A stretch of DNA of 64,000 nt from Bacteroidales bacterium (GTDB taxonomy: Bacteria; Bacteroidota; Bacteroidia; Bacteroidales; UBA1402): assembly GCA_017380635.1 (NCBI GenBank), contig JAFODP010000006.1:19069-83068 (forward strand). The letters run 5' to 3'. Positions within the stretch are counted from its first letter, which is position 1. Each line of letters begins with the position of its first letter. This document shows positions 56,087-64,000 of this stretch, piece after piece. The notes beneath the pieces were generated by a model. That model saw nothing but the letters and a program-made list of their open reading frames with translations. It was not told the DNA's origin and searched no databases. A program made the translations under genes and the position numbers.

Positions 56087-57550
56087 ATGACAAGAGAAGA
56101 AAAAATAGCAGCAGCTCGTCAAGCAGATTGGCGAGAAGCCTTGCGTAAAAGCATGAAGGCCAAGGAACGTACCGATTTGCCTCGTGTCGAAATGAACGAA
56201 TTGGACGCTGAATATCGCAGCCACAATCGTGAAGAAGTAAACCAGGGTCTGAGCAAGGAACAAGCCATGCAGGAAGCCAAGCGTTGTCTGGATTGTGCCA
56301 ATCCTACTTGTATGAATGGTTGTCCCGTAGAAATCAGCATCCCCAGTTTTATCAAGAATATCGAACGCGGCGAATTTCTCGAAGCTGCGAAAGTATTGAA
56401 AGAAACCAGTGCGCTTCCCGCCGTTTGTGGTCGTGTTTGTCCGCAGGAAAAGCAGTGTGAATCGCAGTGTTTCTATGTGCAGAAACTTAACAAGCCTGCC
56501 GTTGCCATCGGTTATCTGGAACGTTTTGCCGCCGATTACGAACGCGAAAGCGGTCAGATTTCTTTGCCCGAAATGGCTCCCAAGAATGGCAAGAAAGTGG
56601 CTGTGGTGGGTTCAGGTCCTGCCGGTCTTTCTTTTGCCGGCGATATGGCCAAATATGGTTACGAAGTGACGGTATACGAAGCTTTGCACGAAATTGGCGG
56701 TGTATTGAAATATGGTATTCCCGAATTCCGTTTGCCCAACGCTATTGTAGAGGTTGAAATCGACAACTTGCGCAAGATGGGCGTTATTTTCCATAAAGAC
56801 GTTATCATCGGTAAAACCCTGACAATGGACGATTTGAAAGCCGAAGGTTTCGACGGTGTTTTCGTGGCTTCCGGTGCAGGTTTGCCCAACTTTATGAATA
56901 TTCCCGGCGAAAACTTGCTCAACATTCTTTCGTCTAACGAATACCTGACCCGTGTCAACTTGATGGATGCCGCTAATCCTGAGAGCGATACGCCTGTGCC
57001 TTTCGGTAAGAATGTGGCTGTGATTGGTGGTGGAAATACGGCTATGGACTCGGTGCGTACCGCCAAGCGTTTGGGCGCCGAACGTGCCATGATTATCTAT
57101 CGTCGTAGCGAAGAAGAAATGCCTGCCCGTTTGGAAGAAGTGAAGCATGCCAAAGAAGAAGGCGTGGAATTCATGACGCTGCACAATCCTATCGAATATC
57201 TCGGCGACGAAAAAGGTCGCGTTACACAGATGCGTTTGCAGAAAATGGAATTGGGCGAACCCGATGCTTCGGGACGTCGTAAGCCTGTGCCTGTGGAAGG
57301 TGCCATCGAAACGGTAGATGTCGATGTGGTGGTAGTGAGCGTGGGCGTTTCGCCTAACCCGCTGATTCCCTCTTCGGTAGAAGGTTTGGAAATTTCTCGC
57401 AAGGGTACCATCGTGGTAAACGACGATATGCGTTCGTCTATTCCTACTATTTTTGCCGGTGGTGATATTGTGCGCGGTGGTGCAACCGTTATCCTTGCCA
57501 TGGGCGATGGTCGTCGTGCCGCAGCCGCCATGCATGCCCAGCTGAGTTGA
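56087..57550 (+). CDS. NfnB/GltD-like NADPH oxidoreductase subunit
   Basis: Flavoprotein of 487 residues, homologous to the small subunit of glutamate synthase and to the large subunit of NfnAB. The N-terminal cysteine pattern CLDCANPTCMNGCPVEI together with CGRVCPQEKQCESQC holds two [4Fe-4S] clusters. Next come FAD binding GSGPAGLSFAGDMA, NADPH binding IGGGNTAMDSVRTAKRLG and the C-terminal FAGGDIVRGGATVILAMGDGR. No large GltB subunit is nearby, which with the adjacent NfnA-like gene favours an Nfn-type or sulfide-dehydrogenase-type complex. Confidence 0.9.
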   Translation: MTREEKIAAARQADWREALRKSMKAKERTDLPRVEMNELDAEYRSHNREEVNQGLSKEQAMQEAKRCLDCANPTCMNGCPVEISIPSFIKNIERGEFLEAAKVLKETSALPAVCGRVCPQEKQCESQCFYVQKLNKPAVAIGYLERFAADYERESGQISLPEMAPKNGKKVAVVGSGPAGLSFAGDMAKYGYEVTVYEALHEIGGVLKYGIPEFRLPNAIVEVEIDNLRKMGVIFHKDVIIGKTLTMDDLKAEGFDGVFVASGAGLPNFMNIPGENLLNILSSNEYLTRVNLMDAANPESDTPVPFGKNVAVIGGGNTAMDSVRTAKRLGAERAMIIYRRSEEEMPARLEEVKHAKEEGVEFMTLHNPIEYLGDEKGRVTQMRLQKMELGEPDASGRRKPVPVEGAIETVDVDVVVVSVGVSPNPLIPSSVEGLEISRKGTIVVNDDMRSSIPTIFAGGDIVRGGATVILAMGDGRRAAAAMHAQLS

Positions 57551-57562
57551 TAAGAAGAGAAA

Positions 57563-59101
57563 ATGAAAAAGTTAGTCATAAGCATTGCGCTGCTAATGGT
57601 GGCGCTTTTGGCTGTGTGCCTGTTGTGGAAAGGCGAAAAGTCGGAAGGTGTTGTCAATGTGCATATTATTGGCGATTCAACCATGGCCGACTATGTAGAA
57701 AATACCACACGTACCCGCGGTTGGGGCGAAATGTTGCAATCGTTTTTTTCGCCCGAGGTTAAGGTGATGAATTATGCTCGAGGTGGCAGAAGCTCGCATT
57801 CGTTCTACAAGGAAGGCCGTTGGCAAAAAGTGACGGAACAACTGCAAGAAGGCGATTATGTCTTTATTCAGTTTGCGCATAACGATGAAAAAGAAGGTGG
57901 CAAAGACGGCGCCGATTTCCGTGGCACTGCTCCCTGGACTACCTACAAGCATTATCTGGAAACCTATGTTGATGAAAGTCGTGCGCATGGCGCTACGCCG
58001 GTGTTCATTACACCCATCATTCGTCGATATTTTACCAAGGATGGAAGCATCAGCCCCAAAGGTTGTCACGATTTGAGTGTGGCTCCCGACGATTCTACGC
58101 TGAATTATGTGCGCGTGATGAAGCATGTGGCCCGCCATAAGCAAGTACAACTGGTTGATATGACGGCGCTTACCAAGAATTATGCCGAAACTTTGGGCAA
58201 GGATAGCACCACGAAATGCATTTATGTTCCCACGGATGGCACGCATACCCAAGCCACCGGTGCCGCCGAATACGCTCGCTTGGCCGTACAAGGCCTGAAA
58301 GCCCAAGGTATTCTCTCTGAGTATATTCGCGAGGATATTCCTTTGTTGGTGAATCCTTCTTCTTTGTCGTTCCATACCATTTTCGAAGCTGAACATGCGA
58401 TGCTTTGTTTCGATTTGGTGGGCTTGAACTTGCAACCGCAAGAAGGTTGTTTGACGATTAAAGCGCCCAAAGGCATGCTTATTGCCGACGATCCGCATGC
58501 TGCACCTCAAGCCTCTTTGAGCTACGATTATCGCGACGGACGTTTGTGGAACAAGTGCTTCTATTTGCATTATCAACCTGCGAAGGCGGGCCAAGTGAAG
58601 ACGCATGTCCGCATTGAGTATGGCAACCAAGTTTATCGTGTGCCGGTGACGGCAAGGGTGCAGGAAGTACAGCAACGCACTGATGTTCAAATAGCTTTGT
58701 CGAATCCTTCTTGGCGTGGCCTGACCGAAACGCCCGAAGGTCTCACTATCGAAGGCGGACATTGGACGGCCGAGATTGATGAAGCGCAGAAACGTTATTA
58801 CGAATTGATTCTCAAGCCGGTAGAAGAAAATCTTTTGCTGCGTCAGCTCTCTTTCACGCTCGAAGGCGAAGTGTCTTATCGCGTGGCTTGTGCCTACGGC
58901 AAGGATTTTTATCCGCGTACCGATTTGGGCGAAGCGCAACAAGGCCAGCCTGGCGTTCAGCAACTGTCTTTCCCCATGAATGTCAGTCTGCAGCCCGGTC
59001 AGCAACTCTACATTCGCTTCTTCCCCTGGAGCACGCAAGACAGCGACCATCTCTCTTTCCGCCTGTCCGACTGGCACTTAGACGCCGTCTCGATAAAATA
59101 A
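57563..59101 (+). CDS. SGNH-type carbohydrate acetylesterase (CE12-like)
   Basis: Exported protein of 512 residues with a hydrophobic N-terminal segment. The SGNH catalytic blocks are GDSTMADY (Ser), NYARGGRSSHSF (Gly), FAHNDEKEGG (Asn) and DGTHTQATGA (Asp, His), as in rhamnogalacturonan acetylesterases. The C-terminal half (from about residue 270) is beta-rich and has no clear family. The predicted role is removal of acetyl groups from pectin. It is preceded by a purine-rich AGAAGAGA stretch before the ATG. Confidence 0.87.
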   Translation: MKKLVISIALLMVALLAVCLLWKGEKSEGVVNVHIIGDSTMADYVENTTRTRGWGEMLQSFFSPEVKVMNYARGGRSSHSFYKEGRWQKVTEQLQEGDYVFIQFAHNDEKEGGKDGADFRGTAPWTTYKHYLETYVDESRAHGATPVFITPIIRRYFTKDGSISPKGCHDLSVAPDDSTLNYVRVMKHVARHKQVQLVDMTALTKNYAETLGKDSTTKCIYVPTDGTHTQATGAAEYARLAVQGLKAQGILSEYIREDIPLLVNPSSLSFHTIFEAEHAMLCFDLVGLNLQPQEGCLTIKAPKGMLIADDPHAAPQASLSYDYRDGRLWNKCFYLHYQPAKAGQVKTHVRIEYGNQVYRVPVTARVQEVQQRTDVQIALSNPSWRGLTETPEGLTIEGGHWTAEIDEAQKRYYELILKPVEENLLLRQLSFTLEGEVSYRVACAYGKDFYPRTDLGEAQQGQPGVQQLSFPMNVSLQPGQQLYIRFFPWSTQDSDHLSFRLSDWHLDAVSIK

Positions 59102-59164
59102 ATATCGATAAATAAACGCTCGATAAAGTAAGCGCTCGAAATCCCTTATCGACCATCTCTATCA

Positions 59165-59209
59165 AACGACCATCTCCCATACCGCGGATGTGGTCGTTGG
59201 TTTTGTTTT
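59165..59209 (+). terminator. Possible terminator before the accessory segment
   Basis: AACGACCA (59165-59172) pairs with TGGTCGTT (59191-59198), followed by GGTTTTGTTTT. The loop is long. Confidence 0.5.
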
Positions 59210-59245
59210 CGTACATGAGTCTTTCAAAAATTGATTCCGAAATAC

Positions 59246-59284
59246 TTGACTTTTGTTCACTAATTGATTAACTTTGCAAAAGTC
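59246..59284 (+). promoter_or_regulatory. Promoter and inverted repeat before the toxin-antitoxin operon
   Basis: TTG (59246-59248), 20 bp, TAACTTTG (59269-59276). GACTTTTG (59248-59255) and CAAAAGTC (59277-59284) are perfect inverted arms flanking the -7 element, a plausible operator for the antitoxin (inference). Confidence 0.55.
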
Positions 59285-59301
59285 TAATACTGAAAAATGA
59301 T

Positions 59302-59652
59302 ATGGAGAGAATACGTAGCGTTATTTTTTACAAGCGATATTTCTTGGAGTTTTATACAACATTGCCGAAAGAGGCTAGAAAGAAAATCAATTATTCATTG
59401 TATATGATTGAAACCCAGTTGATGGTGCCGGAGAAATTTTTCAAATCAATTAAATCCGAACTTGGATTATATGAAATTCGGGCTTCAATGGGAAATAATC
59501 AGTATAGGATTTTTTGTTGTTTGGACGATGATTCAATAGTGGTATTGTTTCATGGCTTTCACAAGAAAACACAGAAAACGCCGACGTCAGAAATTAGGAA
59601 AGCAAGACAATTGATGAAGGAATATTATCAAACTAAGAAAACAACACTATGA
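59302..59652 (+). CDS. higB: RelE/HigB-like toxin (Gp49 type)
   Basis: Small basic protein of 116 residues of the phage-derived Gp49/HigB2 family, whose members cut mRNA on the ribosome. The pattern GLYEIRASMGNNQYRIFCC, then LFHGFHKKTQKTP with conserved Lys residues, is characteristic. The toxin-first order followed by an XRE antitoxin fits HigBA. It overlaps the antitoxin gene by four bases. Confidence 0.9.
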   Translation: MERIRSVIFYKRYFLEFYTTLPKEARKKINYSLYMIETQLMVPEKFFKSIKSELGLYEIRASMGNNQYRIFCCLDDDSIVVLFHGFHKKTQKTPTSEIRKARQLMKEYYQTKKTTL

Positions 59653-59963
59653 TGGACGAAAACAAGAAAAAATTATTGATGGAATGTGCTGATTTCGCGC
59701 AGTTGCTGGAGGCCGAATATGGTAAAGAGGGCAGTGCTGAGCGTGATGCTTTTGAGCGCGATGCGCAGACATTCTGTTTGGCGGCCTGTTTGAAAGAAGA
59801 GCGTATGAAGGCCGGTTTGACGCAAGAAGAGTTGGCGGCTCGTATTGGAACGAAAAAAAGCTATATTTCCAAATTGGAAAATGGTCATGCCGATGTGCAG
59901 TTATCTACGCTGTTCAGAATTTTCGATGGATTGGGGAAGAAAATCATTCTGACCATCGTATAA
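59649..59963 (+). CDS. higA: HigA-like antitoxin, XRE family
   Basis: Protein of 104 residues with a helix-turn-helix in the second half (MKAGLTQEELAARIGTKKSYISKLENGHADVQLSTLFRIFDGLG). It is expected to bind the toxin and repress the shared promoter. The ATG at 59649 overlaps the toxin stop codon; a second ATG follows directly. Confidence 0.9.
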   Translation: MMDENKKKLLMECADFAQLLEAEYGKEGSAERDAFERDAQTFCLAACLKEERMKAGLTQEELAARIGTKKSYISKLENGHADVQLSTLFRIFDGLGKKIILTIV

Positions 59964-59968
59964 ACTAA

Positions 59969-60009
59969 GCTCCCTGCCTTTCGAATAGAGAAGCAGGGAG
60001 CCTTTTTTT
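59969..60009 (+). terminator. Terminator of the toxin-antitoxin operon
   Basis: GCTCCCTGC pairs with GCAGGGAGC (9 bp), 15-base loop, then C and seven T. Confidence 0.85.
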
Positions 60010-60133
60010 CGAACAAGACGCAAGCCCGCTCCTGACTTCTCGGAAAGTTCCATCAAAAAGACGTTGTTTCGCATAGTGCTCCTAAATTTTGATAATTTAA
60101 GCTACAACTAGCAATAAAAATAAATGAATTTAT

Positions 60134-60164
60134 TTTGTCCTTGCCTTGGCTTGCATTAAATTTG
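60134..60164 (+). promoter_or_regulatory. Promoter of the RM regulator/hsd genes
   Basis: TTTG (60134-60137), 19 bp, TAAATTTG (60157-60164): a full match to the Bacteroidetes promoter pattern. Confidence 0.72.
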
Positions 60165-60189
60165 CGGTATACGCCAATAAAATGTGTAA

Positions 60190-60384
60190 ATGATGAAAGA
60201 TTTAAATAGACTAAAAGTAGTATTGGTTGAACAAAAGAAAACCGGCAAATGGCTTGCCGAGCAGTTAGGCAAAGACCCTTCAACAGTTTCCAAATGGTGC
60301 TCCAACAAAATGCAGCCATCGTTGGAGATGCTGTCGCAAATTGCAATGACTCTCAATGTGGATACAAAAGAATTGATAAATTAG
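60190..60384 (+). CDS. Small XRE-type regulator
   Basis: DNA-binding protein of 64 residues made almost entirely of one helix-turn-helix (KTGKWLAEQLGKDPSTVSKWCSN, then PSLEMLSQIAMTLNVD). Such regulators often precede hsdM in Bacteroidetes and may time expression of the restriction system after transfer. Two adjacent ATGs, at 60190 and 60193, are both possible. Confidence 0.82.
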   Translation: MMKDLNRLKVVLVEQKKTGKWLAEQLGKDPSTVSKWCSNKMQPSLEMLSQIAMTLNVDTKELIN

Positions 60385-60529
60385 TAACAAGATATAGCCT
60401 ATATGATATTAAGGTGAAACGAATTATGGAAATCCAAATAAAAGACTATAAGACATTTGCACTCCAAAGAATCTCATCTTCTTGTTAGGCCAGAGAATTT
60501 GAAAAGTAATAGTTGAGAAAGGAACAACA
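60385..60529. other. Gap between regulator and hsdM
   Basis: A 145-bp A/T-rich stretch. It holds a short frame starting MEIQIKDYKTF at 60426 that stops after 20 codons, possibly the decayed 5' end of an ATPase gene, but this cannot be shown. A GAAAGGAACAAC stretch before the hsdM ATG may help ribosome binding. Confidence 0.35.
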
Positions 60530-62086
60530 ATGACAAGCAATACACAGCGAGCTCAATTACAAGCTCAAATATGGAAAATCGCTAACGAAGTGCGAGGTGC
60601 GGTTGATGGATGGGACTTTAAGCAGTTCGTCCTTGGTACATTATTCTACCGTTTTATTAGCGAGAATTTTACGAATTACATTGAAGGAGGAGACGAAAGC
60701 GTTGATTATGCTAATCTGCCTGATAGCATAATCACTCCCGAAATTAAAGACGATGCGATTAAGACCAAAGGATATTTCATATACCCAAGTCAGTTATTTG
60801 TAAATATCGCTAAAACAGCGAACAAGAATCCAAATCTAAACACAGACCTCAAAGCTATATTTACAGCAATTGAGGGTTCTGCGGTTGGTTATGATTCAGA
60901 GGGAGACATCAAAGGCCTATTTGCAGACTTTGATACCACAAGCACTCGATTGGGTAATACGGTAGAAGATAAAAACAGTCGCTTGGCAGCCGTTATAAAA
61001 GGCGTTGAAGGTCTCAACTTTGGCAACTTTGAGGATAATCATATTGACTTGTTTGGCGATGCCTATGAGTTCTTGATACACAATTATGCCGCTAATGCGG
61101 GAAAGTCTGGTGGTGAGTTCTTTACTCCTCAATGTGTATCAAATCTTATTGCGCGTTTGGCAATGCATAATCAGAGTTCCATAAATAAGATTTATGACCC
61201 TGCTGCGGGTTCTGGCTCATTGCTATTGCAGGCGAAGAAACAGTTTGATGATCATATTATTGAAGAGGGCTTCTTTGGTCAGGAGATTAACCATACCACA
61301 TATAACCTTGCTCGTATGAATATGTTCTTGCATAACATCAATTACGACAAGTTTAATATTGCTTTGGGAAATACCCTGATGGATCCTCAATTTGGCGATG
61401 ACAAGCCTTTTGATGCCATTGTATCCAATCCTCCGTACTCCGTAAACTGGATTGGTTCAGATGACCCAACGCTGATTAACGACGACCGTTTTGCTCCTGC
61501 AGGTGTGTTAGCCCCTAAGTCAAAAGCGGACTTCGCTTTTGTACTGCACGCATTGAGTTATCTTTCAAGCAAAGGTAGAGCTGCTATAGTATGCTTCCCT
61601 GGTATTTTCTATCGCGGAGGGGCAGAACAGAAAATCAGGAAATATTTGGTAGACAACAACTTTGTAGAAACAGTTATTGCATTGGCTCCTAATCTGTTCT
61701 ATGGGACCACGATTGCGGTAAACATCCTGGTTTTATCTAAGCATAAGATGGATACAAAAACGCAATTTATTGATGCCACTGGTAGCGATTTCTTCAGGAA
61801 AGAAACTAATAACAATGTACTTGACGAAGAACATATAAAAAAGATTTTGGATATCTTCGATAGCAAAGAAGACATTGAAGCTATAGCCAAGTCTATTGAC
61901 AATAAGCTGATTGCTGAAAATGATTACAATCTTTCGGTAAGTAGTTATGTAGAAGCAAAAGAAGCTCGACAAGAGACTAATATAAAAGAACTTAATGACC
62001 GTATTCGTAAGATTGTGGCACGAGAGAATGAGTTGAGAACGGAGATAAATAAAATCATCGCAGAATTGGAGGAGGATGAACTATGA
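60530..62086 (+). CDS. hsdM: HsdM, type I restriction-modification methyltransferase subunit
   Basis: N6-adenine methyltransferase subunit of 518 residues. The N-terminal HsdM helical domain ([17 protein letters not shown]) is followed by motif [12 protein letters not shown] near residue 223 and motif IV NPPY near residue 300. The C-terminal end is a coiled coil, as expected for contact with HsdS. It overlaps hsdS by four bases (ATGA). Base composition is A/T-richer than in the genes to the left, consistent with acquisition by transfer. Confidence 0.96.
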   Translation: MTSNTQRAQLQAQIWKIANEVRGAVDGWDFKQFVLGTLFYRFISENFTNYIEGGDESVDYANLPDSIITPEIKDDAIKTKGYFIYPSQLFVNIAKTANKNPNLNTDLKAIFTAIEGSAVGYDSEGDIKGLFADFDTTSTRLGNTVEDKNSRLAAVIKGVEGLNFGNFEDNHIDLFGDAYEFLIHNYAANAGKSGGEFFTPQCVSNLIARLAMHNQSSINKIYDPAAGSGSLLLQAKKQFDDHIIEEGFFGQEINHTTYNLARMNMFLHNINYDKFNIALGNTLMDPQFGDDKPFDAIVSNPPYSVNWIGSDDPTLINDDRFAPAGVLAPKSKADFAFVLHALSYLSSKGRAAIVCFPGIFYRGGAEQKIRKYLVDNNFVETVIALAPNLFYGTTIAVNILVLSKHKMDTKTQFIDATGSDFFRKETNNNVLDEEHIKKILDIFDSKEDIEAIAKSIDNKLIAENDYNLSVSSYVEAKEARQETNIKELNDRIRKIVARENELRTEINKIIAELEEDEL

Positions 62087-63270
62087 GCAAATTAAGGGAA
62101 CTTATAGATAAATATTGTCCCAACGGAGTTGAATACAAACCATTGGGTGATAAAGATGTGTCAATTATGCAACGTGGTACATCCTTAACGAAGAAAGACT
62201 CAACAGAAGGTATATATCCTGTTATATCTGGTGGTAAAACACCTGCATTCTATTGCGATTTATCTAATAGAAATGGAGAGACGATAACAGTCGCAGGTAG
62301 TGGAGCTGGAGCTGGTTATGTGCAGTATTGGAATGAACCAATCTTTGTTTGTGATGCCTTTTCAATAAAAGGTGTAGGTGATGTCTCTACCAAATACCTT
62401 TATTACTGCTTGGTTAATATGCAGGAGAAGATTTATGCTACTAAAAAAGGCGGGGGCGTTCCTCATGTCCATATTTCGAGTATAGATAAATTTCTTATCC
62501 CCATACCTCCACCACCGGTACAAGAGGAAATTGTAAAAATTCTCGACCGCTTCGCGGAATATGCAGCGGAGCTGCAAGCGGAGCTGCAAGCGAGACAAGA
62601 ACAATACGAATACTACCGAAATAAGTTGTTGACTTTCAATAAAATAGGGGGGGGTATTCAAGGCGTAATATGGATGAAAATGAGTGAGACAGGTACATTC
62701 ATAAGAGGAAAACGCTTTGTGAGGACAGACATTGTTAATGAGGGTGTCCCTTGCATTCATTATGGTGATATGTATACATATTACGGCTTGTATGCAACAG
62801 AGAGTAAGGGGATGCTTAGAAATGAGCTTGCTCCCAAAATGAGGTACGCTCAAAAGAATGATGTCGTGATTGTTGCGGCTGGAGAAAATAAAGAAGATAT
62901 TGGAATTGGTTTGGCTTGGCTTGGCGATGAACCAGCCGCAGTTCATGATGCTTGTTTCATATTCAAGAGTGATTTATACCCTCAGTATGTTTCTCACTAT
63001 TTGCGAACAAAGTACTATCACAAACAAATTGTTAAACATGTTTCAGAGGGTAAGATATGTTCAATCTCTGCAAAAGGTTTAGGCAATGCTATTATCCCTA
63101 TACCGCCTTACGAAGAACAAATAAGAATTGCTACACTGCTCAACAAGTTCGACGCATTGGTTAGTGATCTTGTACAAGGTTTACCCGCAGAGATTGCAGC
63201 AGTGCAGAAGCAATATGAATATTATAGAGATAAACTACTATCATTTCCAGAGTATAAACTAAGTGCTTGA
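62083..63270 (+). CDS. hsdS: HsdS, type I specificity subunit
   Basis: DNA-recognition subunit of 395 residues with the standard two-fold layout: TRD1 (about residues 10-145), central conserved helix ([24 protein letters not shown]), TRD2 (about 200-335) and a second conserved helix ([20 protein letters not shown]) ending with a repeated YEYYRxKLLxF motif. Two likely variable sites are in the middle: a 12-bp tandem repeat at 62566-62589 and a G8 tract at 62647-62654. The frame is open at eight G. The target sequence cannot be predicted from the subunit alone. Confidence 0.94.
   Translation: MSKLRELIDKYCPNGVEYKPLGDKDVSIMQRGTSLTKKDSTEGIYPVISGGKTPAFYCDLSNRNGETITVAGSGAGAGYVQYWNEPIFVCDAFSIKGVGDVSTKYLYYCLVNMQEKIYATKKGGGVPHVHISSIDKFLIPIPPPPVQEEIVKILDRFAEYAAELQAELQARQEQYEYYRNKLLTFNKIGGGIQGVIWMKMSETGTFIRGKRFVRTDIVNEGVPCIHYGDMYTYYGLYATESKGMLRNELAPKMRYAQKNDVVIVAAGENKEDIGIGLAWLGDEPAAVHDACFIFKSDLYPQYVSHYLRTKYYHKQIVKHVSEGKICSISAKGLGNAIIPIPPYEEQIRIATLLNKFDALVSDLVQGLPAEIAAVQKQYEYYRDKLLSFPEYKLSA
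62566..62589 (+). repeat. 12-bp tandem repeat in the hsdS central helix
   Basis: Two copies of GCGGAGCTGCAA encode AELQ-AELQ in the helix between the two target-recognition domains. Copy-number change here keeps the frame and alters TRD spacing, as known for the TAEL repeat of EcoR124. Confidence 0.85.
62647..62654 (+). repeat. G8 homopolymer tract in hsdS
   Basis: Eight G in a row at the junction of the two halves. Gain of one G gives a stop at a TGA overlapping the in-frame ATG at 62680. Loss of one G gives a stop a few codons on. Either leaves a half-length HsdS with only TRD1. Confidence 0.75.
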
Positions 63271-63271
63271 T

Positions 63272-64000
63272 ATGGGAAAGACATTGACAGAAATAGCCCA
63301 AATGCTCAAAGATACCGATAAGAAGGTTCAGTTGATTTATGCCTTCAATGGCGTTGGAAAAACTCGCCTCTCTCGCGAGTTTAAGGAGTTGGTTGCGCCC
63401 AAAACAGAAGGAGAAGCAGAAGAAGAGAAGCCAATAAAAGTTCTCTACTACAATGCTTTCACTGAAGATTTATTTTATTGGGATAATGAAAACAAGAAAT
63501 TAATCATACAACCCAATGGGTTTACTGACTGGATATTTAATGATCAAGGGCAAGAGTCTAATATTATTACTCATTTTCAGCATTATACAAATAATAAGTT
63601 GACTCCTCGTTTTAATGAGGATTATAATAACATCACATTTACTATTGATGGAGGTAACGATGATGTTATAGACAATATTAAGATTTCCAGAGGTGAAGAA
63701 AGTTGTCTTATTTGGTGTACCTTTTATTGTCTGCTTGCCCAAATTATAGATATATTGAATATTGTAGAACCAGAGGATCGAGAAACCGATAAATTTAATA
63801 AATTAGAGTATATATTCATTGATGACCCAGTAAGTTCGTTGGATGAAAATCATTTAATCGAGTTAGCTGTAGATATAGCAGAATTGGTAAAATCGAATCA
63901 ATCAGAAGTTAAATTTATTATTACAACTCATAATCCATTGTTTTATAATGTACTCTATAATGAATTTAATAATCCAGAAAAGCGTTATGGTTATAAGGTA
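63272..64000 (+). CDS. PrrC-like anticodon nuclease, ATPase part (cut by window end)
   Basis: The first 243 codons of an ABC-type ATPase: Walker A FNGVGKT (residues 25-31), a signature-like SRGEES (from residue 139), Walker [11 protein letters not shown] (Asp near 184-185) and the H-loop TTHN with His 220. The start MGKTLTEIA resembles database proteins named anticodon nuclease, and the position right after hsdS is where prrC lies in the prr locus. No coiled-coil insert is seen between Walker A and the signature, which argues against RloC. The C-terminal nuclease domain, with the expected Arg, Glu and His, is outside the window, so activity is inferred. Confidence 0.8.
   Translation, partial: MGKTLTEIAQMLKDTDKKVQLIYAFNGVGKTRLSREFKELVAPKTEGEAEEEKPIKVLYYNAFTEDLFYWDNENKKLIIQPNGFTDWIFNDQGQESNIITHFQHYTNNKLTPRFNEDYNNITFTIDGGNDDVIDNIKISRGEESCLIWCTFYCLLAQIIDILNIVEPEDRETDKFNKLEYIFIDDPVSSLDENHLIELAVDIAELVKSNQSEVKFIITTHNPLFYNVLYNEFNNPEKRYGYKV

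Noticed and set aside
60426..60488. A 20-codon frame between the regulator and hsdM
   Set aside because: Too short to assign; the start resembles some ATPases, but nothing after the first ten residues supports it.

Overview
The window is chromosomal DNA from a member of the Bacteroidales, most likely Prevotellaceae-like. The clues are upstream motifs of the Bacteroidetes type (TTTG, 18-21 bp, TAnnTTTG), a Rho factor with a very long Lys/Ala/Glu-rich insert, a eukaryote-type (GT3) glycogen synthase beside a short alpha-glucan phosphorylase, DUF4954, several GH43 and GH95 hydrolases, and weak dependence on Shine-Dalgarno sites. Species-level assignment is inference.

Layout. 1-8868: the end of the division/cell-wall (dcw) cluster, mraY(partial)-murD-ftsW-murG-murC-ftsQ-ftsA-ftsZ, tightly packed with start/stop overlaps. 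8858-12700 (minus): DPP IV-like peptidase, lipA and argB, divergent from a YhcC-like radical SAM gene. 13.7-24.7 kb: pnp, a DedA protein, a coupled hemerythrin/LuxR pair, a HIT protein with a lipoprotein, mutS2-ygiQ, and a secreted TPR protein. 24.7-28.9 kb: a secreted protein, two GH43 enzymes, then a tandem array of four 136-139 bp hairpin units abutting the 3' remnant of an alpha/beta hydrolase. 28.9-41.8 kb: rho, dnaK (with a sigma-54-like promoter), DUF2130, a third GH43, glycogen synthase and phosphorylase, and a Sua5/YciO protein. 41.8-59.1 kb: SIS protein with DUF4954, GH95, a MATE pump, two paralogous outer-membrane barrels, tRNA-Leu(CAA), a PagL-like deacylase, an SPFH protein, a second hairpin-repeat cluster, GNAT and phosphoglycolate phosphatase, an NfnA/NfnB-type pair, and a CE12-like esterase.

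59.2-64.0 kb is an A/T-richer accessory segment: a HigB/HigA-type toxin-antitoxin pair, an XRE regulator, hsdM and hsdS of a type I restriction-modification system, and the ATPase part of a PrrC-like anticodon nuclease cut by the window end. hsdS carries a G8 tract and a 12-bp tandem repeat in its central region, both classic sites for changing specificity.

The two most unusual signals are (i) the hairpin repeats near 28.2 and 53.5 kb. They share one grammar (TCG(G)TYA, 5-bp stem, 4-5 nt loop, complementary stem, CTCC or CGCC), yet their stem sequences differ and compensate, so structure rather than sequence appears conserved. (ii) The hypervariable-looking type I RM/anticodon-nuclease island at the right end.
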